NCBI GenBank assembly: GCA_030762935.1
Contig: CM060887.1
Span: 13,818,501-13,882,500 of the forward strand
From: Hymenopus coronatus
Lineage: Eukaryota > Arthropoda > Insecta > Mantodea > Hymenopodidae
Length of the DNA: 64,000 nt
Direction: 5' to 3'
The position numbers and the translations under genes were made by a program. The notes below the pieces were generated by a model. The model did not search any database. It was not told where the DNA came from and saw nothing but the letters and a program-made list of their open reading frames with translations. Positions within the stretch are counted from its first letter, which is position 1. Every line of letters starts with the position of its first letter. Below are positions 44,163 through 56,011 of this stretch, piece after piece.

Positions 44163-44965
44163 TCTTATGCGTTCCATTCACATGACTTTCTCTACATCTG
44201 AGCAATAAATTATTGTTTAAAAGCTAATGCTTCTATTTAGAAATTAGTAGAAATATTCTTATTACTTGCTTCCTTGTAAGTAGAAGCGACATAAAGAAAG
44301 TACCATAGGTTAAAGTGCTAATCAAAAGCTTATTGCATGTGATTGAAGTTCCTTTGTTTGCATAGACAGGAGTTGACAAATTCCTGTATTAAAGATGAAA
44401 CCAAATACAAGACATATCTCAAAAACGATCAACTCCACGAAAAAATGTATATAACATAAATTATGTGTTTTAATGTGCTCTAGATTTATTGTTTGGCAAG
44501 TTTTTGTCTATTTCTTACGGTTTAGCTGTAATGAAATATTCCGTAAAATTCATCCTGAATGAAGCAGGCTTCAGAGGCTATTCCCAGAAAATTCAAGATA
44601 TACATTTTATTTGTCATGGTAATCGCTTTAACATGCGGTATTTTAATCAAAATCGTTTGTGCCATTTTTAAGAAAAACAAAATTTTGGAAATCTCTTGAA
44701 AATCTTCGTGTCGCATCTTTGGAGGATACCAAACTTAAACACCAAGTTTGGTATTAAGCGGTCTTTTCGTTTATAAGCTATGCTACCCACACGCTCACTT
44801 ACACACGGATATTTTTCTAAAAATGCTTTCTTTTTTTTTTTTTTATTCAGGATGTCCTAAAACATATATTTTCGGTGAAATCTTGGTATCGAACTTTTGG
44901 GTGAAGTACAATACCTTCTCTATACACTATGTACACGGTACGAGTAGAGAAAGTAATAGCACAAC
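44163..44965 (+). mobile_element. Full HLR copy
   Basis: Runs from TCTTATGCGTTCCATTCACA to GTACGAGTAGAGAAAGTAAT. Small deletions remove the TTCCATGTAAAGGGTAG block. It lies in the intron upstream of the Ig exon, opposite to the gene's strand. Confidence 0.88.
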
Positions 44966-45148
44966 ATAATTGGCTAGCACGTCTTCTACATCAGATGAAA
45001 ATTCTTAACTCACCGAACCACATGCTGTGTCCAGAAAATGCCAATCAAAACTGGGAACAGTTTAGATATACTCTGCTCTTCAGTAATTTTGGGACAAATC
45101 AAATGGACAACTATACTGAGAAGACATTGTTCAACAGCCTGAGAATTA
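44966..45148. other. Unassigned sequence
   Basis: A 93-codon frame runs through it into the next repeat. No motif. Confidence 0.35.
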
Positions 45149-45841
45149 TACGCGAGCCTTTTTTTTTTCTGAACTTCCGGTACGCTATAAATAAAAGACA
45201 AATTCATTGAAAACAATTATTTTATTACTAAAACTTTTGTAAACTTATGGTTACTTTTCAACATAATCACCGAAAACATTGAGACATTTGTCGTATCTTT
45301 GTACAAGCTTTGCAATACCCGCTACAAAAAATGTTGCCACCAATGATTTCAAATGAGCATTGACGTTGTTTTGAAAATCTTCGTTGGTTTGAAAGTACTA
45401 CCCTGCTAGCCATGTCTTCAGTTCAGAGAAAAGGTGAAAGTCGCTGGGTACCAGGTCAGTTCTGTACGGCGTATAATCGAAAATGTCCCATTGAAATTGT
45501 TCAAGGAGCCGATGGGTTGTGCCAGCAGTGCGTGGACGAGCGCTGTCATGGATCAACACAATTCCTGAAGTCAGCATTCCTCTTCGTTTGTTTTGAATGG
45601 CTCTCCGCAAACTTCGTAAAGTACGAAGATCTTCAAAACAACGCAAATTCTCATTTGAAACCATTAGCGGCAACATTTTTTGAAACGGGTACTGGAAAGC
45701 TTGTGCACAGGTACGATAAATTTCTCAATCTCTTCGGTGATTATGTTGAAAGTAACAACAAGTGTACAAAACTTTTAGTAATAAAATAATTGTTTATTAC
45801 GAACTCGTCTTTTCTATATAGCCTATCGGAGGTCGAAAAAA
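45149..45841 (-). mobile_element. Fold-back mariner derivative, copy C
   Basis: The arms are about 45180-45385 and 45618-45835, inverse of each other, each carrying the transposase C-terminal end. The minus-strand frame 45398-45676 reads through the core: QNKRRGMLTSGIVLIHDSA, THRLLEQFQWDIFDYTPY and LVPSDFHLFSELKTWL. Its first ~25 residues (MLPLMVSNENLRCFEDL) come from the inverted arm, not from mariner coding sequence. It ends directly at an HLR 5' end. Confidence 0.82.
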
Positions 45842-47536
45842 AATCTGATGTGTTCCATTCACATGACCTTCTCTACATCTCTGCAACAAATTATTGTTAC
45901 AAAGCTTATACTTCTATTTACTTCACGCTAGTTGAAAAAAATTTAGCAGAAATAGTCTTATTACTTGCTTCCCTGCAAGTAGAAGCGAAATAAGGGAGTA
46001 CCATAGGTTAAAGTGATAGTCAAAAGCTGGTTGCTATGTAAATGTGCGTTTGTGGGCTGTATAGTTCAAAAACGAAAAGATGAGAAAAGTATAAGTTTTT
46101 CAAAGCTGAAACCAAAAACAAGGAGTAACTCATAAACGATCACCTCCACGAAAAAAAATGTATGTTACATAACTGTGTGTTTTAACGTGCTTTACGTTTT
46201 TATGGTAATTTTTTGTCTATTTCTTACGCTTTAGCAGTTATGCAAATTCCTTAAATTCATCCAAAATAAAGCAGTATTCAGAGGCTATTCAGAGAAAATT
46301 CAAGATATACATTTTATTTGTCAGGTAAATATCTTTAATATAGATGCGATATTTCAATCAAAATAGTTAGAACCATTTTTGAGAAAATCAAAATTTTGGA
46401 AAAAATTTCCATGTAAAGGTTAGTTGGGGGTTGGGGAATTTTCTTGAAAATATTCGTGTCGCATCCTTGGAAGGCACCAAACCCAAGTACCAAGTTTGGT
46501 TTTTAACGAGCTTTTCGTTTTTGAGATATGCTACCCACAGACACACACACACATTCACACACACACACCTCTGTGATATTGACAGATAGCAAATAATTGC
46601 GCAATGCACAGAGAAGGTTTCATTAGAAGTACAGTCTGGGCTAAAATCGGAGTGGGGTATGGAGCAATACATCAAAACAGATACCAAACTCATTAGAGAG
46701 GAGCTCACGTGGATTAGACTAGGAGCATGGAGGAGCACAAAATTGCTGACGAGAATGGTACGAGAATCTGTCCCATTTGCGAGGAGGAAGAGTCGTGGAC
46801 CCACATCTTGGCAAGATGTAAGGGTACGGAGGAATGGCGGGAAAAATATTTACCGCGATTCTTTACCACCACAAATGTAGGGCTAGAAGCATGTTGGACG
46901 CTACTGGCAGGCACGAAAAACATGGACGGGCTAGGTAAATTTCTACTAAGGCAAGACAGCTGAGATCTGGGGAGGCTGCCAATAGTGAGGAATAAGACCA
47001 ACTAAACAAATGTGACTACAATGTTCTATATATATTATGTCATACTTAGGTCACTGTTGTGCTATGGTTTTATATACGTTGTATATATTATGTGTATATA
47101 TTTCTTTTAAGTGTAATTATCTATTATAAGAGGGTACATTTATGAAGGTGTGCTGTAAATTTAAATTGCTATATTTGAATATCTTTGTATTTTTATTTTC
47201 GAGTTTACTCTTAATTCTTTATTGTTGTTTTAATATTGCTTTTGATTGGGTATTACCTTTGTCTTTTTATTTTCGTGTTTACTCTTTTAATCCTTTGTGC
47301 GGTCTGTGGACCCGTGCGATTGTTGAAATTTTATGTATGATATTGTTATGTCAATAAATACCCTTATTCATTCATTCACACAGACACACATACGGACATA
47401 TTTCTAAAAATTCTCTTTTTGCGATTCAGAGAGTTTCAAAACATGCATTTCCTGTGAAATCTCGGTATCGAATTTAAGGGTGCATTGCAATACTTTCTGT
47501 ATACATTAGGTAATAGTACGTGTAGAGAAAGTAAAA
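45842..47536 (+). mobile_element. Full HLR copy split by a LINE 3' end
   Basis: Runs from ATCTGATGTGTTCCATTCAC through the body to the CA tract (about 46540-46567). It resumes at CACAGACACACATACGGAC (about 47378) and ends GTGTAGAGAAAGTAAAAA. A short TGTGCGTTTGTGGGCTGTAT segment from the 3' region is inserted in the 5' half (about 46042-46075). Confidence 0.88.
46562..47372 (+). mobile_element. 5'-truncated non-LTR retrotransposon (LINE) 3' end
   Basis: The C-terminal coding end is split over two frames: WGMEQYIKTDTKLIREELTW in one, then RICPICEEEESWTHILARC in the other. The latter has the C-x2-C-x7-H-x4-C knuckle typical of the C-terminus of I/R1/Jockey-type reverse transcriptase proteins. 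It ends GKFLLRQDS-stop at 46963. An AT-rich 3' UTR of about 400 bases follows, with a TTATTCATTCATTC tail. The sequence CATTCACACA is found at both ends (46552 and 47373) and may be the target duplication, although the CA-rich site makes this uncertain. Confidence 0.75.
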
Positions 47537-47986
47537 AACGATGCTGCAGACAGATTGGGAACGATGTTTTCTACACGTACTGTAGACGAGAAAGCTCAGA
47601 GCGAAGCAATGTCATTGCACCGCAGAAACAATCCATTACGCTGTAGCATGAATAATTTGCATAGATGCTCACCCGCTCCTCCTTTTCAAAAGGGAGGGGA
47701 ACAAAGCTCTGTGTTGACATTTTCTGCGCAAACCCGTGAAATCGACTACTACAAAATGCCTGCTATTTAAACATCTCCCGCTTCTGCTACATCCTCCTTC
47801 AATTGTTTCTTAGCGGGATGCTCCACAAATTCTTTCCTACTCGAGATTTATTTTACTAATCGACTGCAATTTTCGTTTATTTCTTTGTTTAAGAGATACA
47901 CTACTCTAAGTATCGAGGAGCAGATGTTTCACCGTAACGTCTGTGGCACGCATTTAGAAGGTTCTAATGTTCAAATCCCATAGCCT
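47537..47986. other. Unassigned sequence
   Basis: Nothing recognised. One 71-codon frame without motif. Confidence 0.4.
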
Positions 47987-48642
47987 GATTTTTACTTTCT
48001 CTACAGTGCAATGTATATAGTGTATACAGAAGCTATTAACATTTGATACCGAGATTTCACCGGAAATACATGTTTTGGATCCCCCTAAATCCAAAGAAAG
48101 CATTTTTGGAAAAAGGTCCGTGTGAGTTTGGACAGCATAACTCTAAAACGAAAAGACCCCTAAATACCGAACTTGGTTTTTAAATTTGGTATCTTCCAAG
48201 GATGCGACACGAAGATTTTCAAGAAAATTGCCCCACACCAAACTACCGTTCACCTGGAATTTTTTCGAAAGTTTTGATTTTCTCAAAATTGGCTGTAAAG
48301 ATTTTGATTAAAATATCATATAGTCAAGACATTTACCTGATAAATAAAATGTATAGCTTGAATTTTTTGGGAATAACCTCTGAAGACCCCTTTATTCTGG
48401 ATGAATTTTTGCTAAGCCGTAAGAGAGGGACATAAACTTACTACACAGAAAATGTAGAGCACATTAAACATACAATTCATGCTATATACATGTTTTCGTT
48501 TTTTGTTTCAGCTTTTGAAAAACATACTTTTCTCATACAGGAATTTAACAACTGGTGCATATACAAACAAACGGACTTCAGTCACATAGCAACCAGCTTC
48601 TGACTATCACTTTAATCTATAGTACTCCCTTATTTCGCTTCT
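47987..48642 (-). mobile_element. HLR copy lacking the 5' end
   Basis: Starts TTTTTACTTTCTCTACAGTG and runs to CTCCCTTATTTCGCTTCT, where another minus-strand HLR begins inside its body. Confidence 0.85.
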
Positions 48643-49262
48643 GCGATACGAAGATTTTGAAAAAAAAAGATCTCCCACCACAAACTACCCTTTAAATAGA
48701 AACAAATTTAAACATTTTGATTTTCTCAAAAATGGCTCTACGATTTTGATTAAAATACCGTATATTAAACATATTTATATAGCAAATAAAATATCTTGAA
48801 TGTTCTGTGAATAACCTTTAAAGACCTCTTTATTCTGAGTGAATTTTGCTGAATTTTGCGAAACTGGCAAACCGTAAGAGATAAACAAAAACTTACTTTA
48901 CAAAAAATGTAGATCCCGTTAAAACACACACTTTATTCCATATACGTTTTCTTCGTTTGATTGGTCATTTCTGAGATATTGAGATCTAAAATATACTTTT
49001 AAGTTTTTTTCACTTGGAAAGCTGTAAACTCTGAATAGAAATAGAGTTCATCCACATTGCAACCGGTTTTTAAACCATTTGACTATCGTTTTAGTCTAGT
49101 GTATTCCCTTATTTAACTTCTATTTACAAGGAGGCAAGTAAATAAGTCGATGTCTGCTAATGTTTATCTCGATTATCATAAATAAGATGAAAGTATATGT
49201 TTTTAAAAATAATTTTGACAGCGATGTAGAGAAAGTCATATGAATGGAACACATCAGTTTTT
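48643..49262 (-). mobile_element. HLR copy lacking the 3' end
   Basis: Starts at GCGATACGAAGATTTTG and runs to the 5' terminus CATATGAATGGAACACATCA. Confidence 0.85.
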
Positions 49263-49331
49263 TTCAACCGGTACTTAATTGTTCGTATAATAAATCTGAT
49301 ATTTAGCTTTAGACTGAACAAAAAAAAAAAA

Positions 49332-50071
49332 TTGATGTGTTCCATTCAAATGATTTTCTCTACATCTCTGCAAATAATTATTCTTAAAAGGCTAATCGAG
49401 AAAGCATTAGCAGCAATTACTTCCTTGTAAGTAGAAGCGAAATAAGGAAGTACCATAGGTTAAAGTGAAGTCAAAAGCTGGTTGCTATGTGACTGATGTT
49501 CCTTTGTTTGTGTGGACAGGAGTTGACAACATACTGTATGAGAAAAGTATAAGCTTTTAAAGCTGAAACCAAAAACAAGGAATATCTCAGAAACGATCAA
49601 CTCTACGAAAAAAATGTATATATCATTAATTGTGTGTTTTAATGTGCTCTACATTTTTCTGTGGTAAGTTTTGGTGTATCTCTTATGGTTTAGCAGTTAT
49701 ACAACATTCCGTAAAATTCTTACAAGATAAAGTAGTCTTCAGAGGCTATTCCCAGAAATTTCCAGATGTACATTTTATTGGTCAGGAAAATATCTTTAAT
49801 ATACGATATTTTAATCAAAATTTTCGAAAAAAAATCCATGTAAAATGTAGTTACGGGTTGGGGGATTTTCTTGAAAATCTTCGTGTCGCATGCTTGCTAG
49901 ATAAATACCAAGTTTGGTATTCAACGGTGTTTTCGTTTTTGAGCTATGCTGTCCACAGACACACACACACATAAACCTTTTTCCAGAAATGCGTTTTTTT
50001 TTTGGATTTAGGGGTACCCAAAACATGTATTTCCGGTGAAACCTTAGTATCGAATTTGTGGGTGCATTATA
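49332..50071 (+). mobile_element. HLR copy lacking the hairpin
   Basis: Starts TTGATGTGTTCCATTCAAAT, has both flanks of the CA tract, and stops after GAATTTGTGGGTGCATTATA. Confidence 0.85.
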
Positions 50072-50175
50072 TTAGGTTTATCTCGATTAGCATGTTGTTT
50101 AAAGAACAATTACCTTTTGTAAGAAGTTGGTTTGTAGAGTAGCTAGAGAAAGCCATGTGAGTGTAACGCATCCGA
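50072..50175 (-). mobile_element. HLR 5' end fragment
   Basis: GTTTATCTCGATTAGCATGT to GTAGAGTAGCTAGAGAAAGC and CATGTGAGTGTAACGCATCC. Confidence 0.7.
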
Positions 50176-50439
50176 TTGCTGGGTTAATTACGGTGACCCA
50201 GGGAGATGACTGAAGTGGCTCCAGCGATCCGTCTCCTTGGCAACTCGTTATTGAGATCAACTCTCACATGATACTCGAGTGCGTAGCAGCTCTATTTTCA
50301 CTTGCCTTTCCAAGGCCCATTTTACAGTATAACAGGGCTGAGCTTTTATTTGTTCCAACTCCCTGGGAATTGAGCAGGTGTTTACCGTAAGACAGGCAAA
50401 ACAAAAATTTAGATATATATGGTGCTATAAAACAATTTA
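50176..50439. other. Unassigned sequence
   Basis: Nothing recognised. Confidence 0.4.
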
Positions 50440-51088
50440 TTCTTTCTCTACACGTACTATACACAGACATTGTACAATCTAATCTATTGTATTACACCCA
50501 AAAATTTGATGTCGAGAGTTTGCAGGAAATACATGTTTTGAGGGTCCCTGATTACAAAAAACCTTCAGAAAAAGTTTCGTGTGTGTCTGTGGACAGCATA
50601 GCTCAAAAATTAAAATATCGTTAGATACCAAACTTAGTATTTAAGTTTGGTATCTTCCAAGGATACAGCTCGAAGATTGTCAAGAAAATCCCCTCACCCT
50701 AAACAACCCTTTACATGGAATATTTTTCGAACATTTTGATTTTCTCAAAAATGGCTATAACGATTATAATTACAATACTTTATGAGAAACATATATTTAT
50801 GACAAACGAAATGCATATCTTGAATTATAATTCTGGATTACTGGTTTCAATTTTGAGTCAAAATTTTCTGGTTAGTTTACTTCTAGCAACCAAAGAAATT
50901 GCAATTTCAATTTTTTCACATAGCGACTGGCTTTTATAGGACCAGACTTTAGCATTCTATTTACAAAGAAACTAGTAATATGACTAACTTTACATATGTT
51001 TATCTTCATTAACGTGATGTAGAAAACGTAATAATGTTTTGAATAAAAGTTAGAGGACATCATGTGAATGGAACACATTAGATTATTT
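50440..51088 (-). mobile_element. HLR copy with central deletion
   Basis: Starts TTCTTTCTCTACACGTACTA with a poor hairpin and runs to CATGTGAATGGAACACATTA. The region between ATGCATATCTTGAATT and the ACTTCTAGCAACC block is lost. Confidence 0.8.
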
Positions 51089-51240
51089 GCCCTTCTACTT
51101 ACAAGTAACCAAGTAATAAGGACAATTTCATGCAATGTTTAACTGGATTATCATAAAGTAGATACAAGAATAAACTTTTTAACATTAATTTGGTATAGAG
51201 ATGTAGAAAAAGCCATGTGAATGGAACAAATCATATTTTT
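51089..51240 (-). mobile_element. HLR 5' end fragment
   Basis: CCCTTCTACTTACAAGTAAC to CATGTGAATGGAACAAATCA. Confidence 0.8.
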
Positions 51241-51447
51241 TTTCTTCGCAACGTCGCAGGAAATATTAAATTCATTTCCTGTGTCCAATTCAATCATTTA
51301 ACGAAATTGTTATTGCTTTCCGTGAACCTTTTCTGAAGTTCAACTATGTGCAAGGTCAAAGTAAATACTACAGATTAGATACCTTCAAGAGAAATAGGAT
51401 GTGTTTCATTCTAATGTCTTTCCCTGTAAACCAATTATTCTTTAAAA
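51241..51447. other. Unassigned sequence with a trace of an HLR 5' end
   Basis: GGATGTGTTTCATTCTAATG and CTTTCCCTGTAAACC near 51398-51436 resemble an HLR 5' end. The rest is unrecognised. Confidence 0.4.
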
Positions 51448-51655
51448 TAATCTGACTATTCTATTCAAGTGATTTTCTCTATCCGCTTTGGAATCATACT
51501 ATTTTTACAATAGATTAGTCGATTTTCTACGCATGCTGATAGACATAAATATTAGCAGAAACGGTCTTATTACTTGTTTCCTTGTGAGTAGAAGGGAAAT
51601 AAGGGAATTCACTGGGTTAAATTGATAGTCAAATATTTTAAAGGCTGATTAACCT
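51448..51655 (+). mobile_element. HLR 5' fragment
   Basis: ATCTGACTATTCTATTCAAG to GATAGTCAAATATTTTAAAG, of the subfamily with AAGGGAATTCACTGGG. Confidence 0.75.
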
Positions 51656-51665
51656 TAATAAAAAC

Positions 51666-52545
51666 TCTTATGTGTTCCATTCACATGACTTTCTCTATAT
51701 CTCTGTAACTAATTATTGTTAATAAGCTTATTCTTTTATTTATTTCATGCTAATCGAAAAAAATTACCAGAAATAGACTTATTTCTTGCTTTATTGTAAG
51801 TAGAAGCGAAATAAGGGAGTAGCATAAGCTAAAGTGAAAGCCAAAAGCTGGTTGCTATGAGACTGAAATTCGTTTGTGTGTATGGACACGAATTGGCAAA
51901 TTCCTGTATGAGAAAAGTATAAGTTTTTCAAAGCAGAAACAAAAAACAAGGAATATCTCAGAAACGATCAACTCCACGAAAAAAGTGTATATAACATAAA
52001 TTGTGTGTTTTAACGTGCTCTAAATTTTTTGTGTCTTAAGTTTTTGTCCATCTTTTACGGTTTAGTAGTTATGCAAAACTCATCTAGAATAAAGTAGTCT
52101 TCAGAGGCTATTCTCAGAAAATTCAAGATATAAATTTTATTTGTCAAGTATATATCTTTAATATATGATATTTTTATCAAAATCGTTGGCCATCTTTTAG
52201 AAAATGAAAATTTTCGAAAAAAGTTCCATGTAAAGGGTAGTTGGGAGTGGGGGGATTTTCTTGAAAATCTTCGTGTCGCATCCTTGGAAGATACTGAACT
52301 TAAATACCAAGCTTGGTATTTAACGGTCCTTTCGCTTTTGAGCTATGCTGCCCACATACACACAGATAGACAGACAGACACACACACACACACACACACG
52401 GACCTTTTTCAAAAAATGCTTTTTTTTTTATTCCGGTAGTCTCAAAACATGTATTTCCGGTGAAATCTCGGTATCGAATTTTTGGGCGCAATACAGTGCC
52501 TTCTCTATACACTATGTACATAGTACGTATAGAGAAAGTAAAAAT
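51666..52545 (+). mobile_element. Full HLR copy
   Basis: Runs from TCTTATGTGTTCCATTCACA to GTATAGAGAAAGTAAAAA. A compound CAGA/CA microsatellite lies at 52360-52398. Confidence 0.92.
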
Positions 52546-52895
52546 ATATTAGATACATAAATCGTGTGTTTTAGCGAGATCTGCATTTTTTGTGTAGTAA
52601 CGTGTCTGTCTTACAGTTTATCAGTTATGCAAAAGTCGTTCAAATTCAGATGGTATTTCCAAGAAATTCAGGATATACGTCTTATTTGACATGTAAATCT
52701 CTTTAATATATAGCATTTTAATGAAAATCGTTGGAGCCCGTGTCGAGAAAATCGAACATTCTAAAAATAATCCATGTGAAGTGTAGTTTAGGTTGGGACA
52801 TTTGTTTGAAAATCTTCGTGTAGCACCTTGGAATATACCAAACTAAATTACCAAGCTTGCTATTTAAACGACTTTTTGTTTATGAAATGCTTTCT
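52546..52895 (+). mobile_element. HLR central fragment
   Basis: CATAAATCGTGTGTTTTAGC to TTTAAACGACTTTTTGTTTA. Both ends are missing. Confidence 0.8.
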
Positions 52896-52921
52896 GGAGG
52901 ACCTCTACATAAATGAAAAAA

Positions 52922-53760
52922 TCTTATGTGTTCCATTCGCATGACTTTCTCTGCATCTCTGCAACAAATTATTGTTAACAATTTTATGCTTCTATTTACT
53001 TCGTGTTAATCGAGAAAAAAATAGTAGAAATAAGTCTTATTACTTGCTTCCTTTTAAGTGGAAGCGAAATAAGGGAGACCATACGTTAAAGTGATAGTCA
53101 ATAGTGGTCGCTATGTGACTGAAGTTCCTTTGATTGTATGGACTGCAGTTGACAAATTCCTGTATGAGGAAAGTATAGGTTTTTTAAAGCTGAAACCAAA
53201 AAACAAGAAATATCTGAAAAAAGATCAACTCCACGAAAAAATGTATACAACATAAATTGTGTTTTAATGTGCTCTACATTTCTTGTGGGGTGCTTTTATC
53301 TATGTCTTACGGTTTTCCAGTTATGCAAAATTCAACAAAATTATCTTTGGAGGCTATTCCTAGAAAATTCAAGATATACATTTAATTTGTCATGTAAATT
53401 TCTTAATTATAAGAGATTTTAATCAAAATCGCGAGAGCCATTTTTGAGAAAATCAAAACTTTCGAAAAAAGTTCCATGTAAAGGGTAGTTGGGGGGGGAT
53501 TTTCTTGAAAATCTTCGTGTCACATCCTTGGAAGACATTAAACTTAAATACCAAGTTTGGTGTTAAACGGTCTTTTAATTTTTGAGCTATGCTGCCCAAA
53601 GACACATACACATATAGACAGACACATGGACAATGCTTTGTTTGGATTCAGGGGGTCTCAAACCATATATTTCTGGTGAAATATCGGTATCGAATTTTTG
53701 GGTGCAATACAATATCTCCTCGATACACTGTATACATAGTACGTATCGACAAAGTAAAAA
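52922..53760 (+). mobile_element. Full HLR copy
   Basis: Runs from TCTTATGTGTTCCATTCGCA to GTATCGACAAAGTAAAAAAT. Confidence 0.92.
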
Positions 53761-53929
53761 ATTACAATTTATGAACAAAATGCCATACTTTGTTTACCCT
53801 GCATAAATAAAGTAGTACAATTTAATCTCCATTGCGCTATAGAAATCCTATATCTCCGGTTTTGGAAAACTATCTTCTATAATGCAACAGTGCCGTTTGC
53901 TGCCGTTCTCACGCGACGGTTCCCGGAAG

Positions 53930-54287
53930 CCTTGGAATACGTCACATCAACCCAGCTGGCACACGCCAGCATTATCGGCTTCCAGTAACTTCGGTTGACT
54001 ATATAAGTAGCAGTTGGCGACCAAGTCAGTCAACAGAATAGAGGATTCCGGTCCATCTATTGTGTATGTGGATTCTTCACAGTGAAGTTTCGGCCTTCCA
54101 TATGCGGAGGATGCAATTAGGCACCGGGCTCAACATTTCCACGCCAGTTTGTGCCAACATGAAAACGCCCTTGTCAGTTCACTGGGGGACTACTTACAAG
54201 CTGAAAAACCGATGCAGGCTCTCCGGATGAATTCCGGGCATCCCCGGCAACAACGGCTTCAACCAGGCCAATGGCAAAAAAAAATCT
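53930..54287 (+). mobile_element. Probable LTR remnant, left part
   Basis: Carries a core promoter (see 54000-54030) and GC-richer sequence than its neighbours. It is interrupted at 54288 by an HLR 5' end and seems to resume at 54560. The left LTR boundary cannot be seen. It could instead be a promoter of an unrelated transcript. Confidence 0.35.
54000..54030 (+). promoter_or_regulatory. TATA box and TCAGT initiator
   Basis: TATATAAG at 54000-54007 and TCAGT at 54026-54030 place the initiator A 28 bases from the first T of the TATA box. This is close to the usual arthropod spacing. It is a prediction from motif and spacing only. Confidence 0.5.
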
Positions 54288-54559
54288 GATGTGTACCATT
54301 CATATGAATTTCTCTACAAGTCTGTACAAATTATTCTTAAAAAGCTTATACTTTTATTTACTTCATCAGAAAAAAATAGCGGAAATAGTCTTATTACTTG
54401 CTTCCTTGTAAGCAGAAACGAAATAAAGGAATACCATTGAGTAAAATAATATAAAAAGCTGGTTGCATTGTCAATGAAGTTCCTTTGTTTGTATGGGCAG
54501 CAGTTGACAAATTCCTGAATGAGAAAAGTATGTTTTTCAAAGCTAAAACCAAAAACAAG
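54288..54559 (+). mobile_element. HLR 5' third
   Basis: TCTGATGTGTACCATTCATA to TTTTCAAAGCTAAAACCAAA, then foreign sequence. Confidence 0.85.
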
Positions 54560-54760
54560 TCAGACGGAGTGTTGGGCCGCAGTGGCATGAGAGACCTATC
54601 AACTCTCTACGCATCGAAGGGAGTAAACTGTTGTGAATCAGAGACAAATCTCTCGTAACCAATTTTTGAGTCAATAGACATTGGTGTCAGGAGTGGGATA
54701 TAGCCTTGTACAGCAAGATCCTCTCCAAAGCAAAAAAGAACTACTGCGTCACATTTGTTG
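54560..54760 (+). mobile_element. Probable LTR remnant, right part with primer-binding-like site
   Basis: ATAGACA is followed by TTGGTGTCAGGAGTGGGA (from 54681). This resembles the ...CA end of a 5' LTR followed by a primer-binding site of some Gypsy-type retrotransposons. No gag or pol coding sequence follows. Confidence 0.35.
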
Positions 54761-54801
54761 CATTTTTACTGTTACGTCTATTTAACAAATGTATTTATTG
54801 G

Positions 54802-55113
54802 CTAACAAATCTTATGTGTTTCATTCACAGAACTTTCTCAACGGCGCTGTAATAAACTATCGTTTAACAGTTTATTCTTTTATCTACTTTACGATAATCG
54901 AGGTAAACATATCCAGAAATTGTCTTAATTACTTGCTTCCTTCTAAGTAGAAGGTAAATAAAATAATACACAGGCTTAAACAATAGACAAATCTTTGACA
55001 TGTGGTTGAAATATGTTTCTGTGCATGACTAGGAATAAACAAATAATAATATCTCAAAAATGGTCAACTCCAGGAAGAAAACGTATTTCACATAAATTGT
55101 TAGTTTAACATCT
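54802..55113 (+). mobile_element. HLR 5' half joined to a minus-strand copy
   Basis: AAATCTTATGTGTTTCATTC to CACATAAATTGTTAGTTTAA. A minus-strand HLR follows directly. Confidence 0.75.
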
Positions 55114-55117
55114 ACAT

Positions 55118-55266
55118 TTTTACTTTCTCTATATGCACTATGTACATAGTGCATATAGAGAAAGTATTGCACTACACCAAGAAATTCGATACTGAAATTT
55201 CATCGGAAATATATGTTTTAGGGTCCCCTTTATCCAAAAAGAGCATTTTCACAAAAAGGTCCGCGC

Positions 55267-55306
<40 letters not shown>

Positions 55307-56004
55307 GTGTGCCTTTGAACACGATAACTCAAAAACGAAAAGTCGGTAAAATACCAAACTTGGTATTTAAGTTTAGTATCTTTCAGGGATGCGACACGAA
55401 GATTTTGAGAAAAATCCCCCCACCCCAAACTACCCTTTACATGGAACTTTTTTCGAAAAGTTTGATTTTCTAAAAAATGGCTCTAACGATTTTGAGTAAA
55501 ATATCATACCTTAAAGATATTTACCTAACAAATAAAATGTATATTTTGAATTTTCTGGGAATAGCCTCTAAAGACTACTTTATACTGGATGAATTTTGCA
55601 TAACTACTAAACCGTAAGAGATGGACAAAAACTTAACACAAAAAAAGACGTAGATCACGTTAAAACACACAATTTACGTTATATACATTTTTTTCGTGGA
55701 GTTGATGGTTTTTGAGGCATTCCTTTTTCTTGCTTTCAGCTTTGAAAAACATACTTTTCTCATACAGGAATTTGTCAACTCCTGTCCATTCAAAGGAACA
55801 TCAGTCACATAGCAACCAGCTTTTGGCTTTCACTTTAACCCATGGTACTCCCTTATTTCGCTTCTTCTTACAATAAAGCAAGAAATAAGACTACTTCTGC
55901 TAATTTTTCTCCATTAGCATGAAATAAATAAAAGATAAGCTTATCAACAACAATTTCTCACAGAGATATAGAGAACGTCATGTGAATGGAACACATAAGA
56001 TTTT
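55118..56004 (-). mobile_element. Full HLR copy with perfect terminal palindrome
   Basis: Runs from TTTTTACTTTCTCTATATGC to CATGTGAATGGAACACATAA. (GT)n lies at 55270-55303. The hairpin at 55121-55166 is a perfect 46 bp palindrome. Confidence 0.93.
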
Positions 56005-56011
56005 TTGCGTA

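Noticed and set aside
45412..45789. 125-codon plus-strand frame in the fold-back mariner
   Set aside because: It is antisense to the real mariner core and runs into the inverted arm. The mariner homology is on the minus strand.
47142..47357. 71-codon hydrophobic frame resembling a membrane peptide
   Set aside because: It lies in the AT-rich 3' UTR of the LINE fragment.
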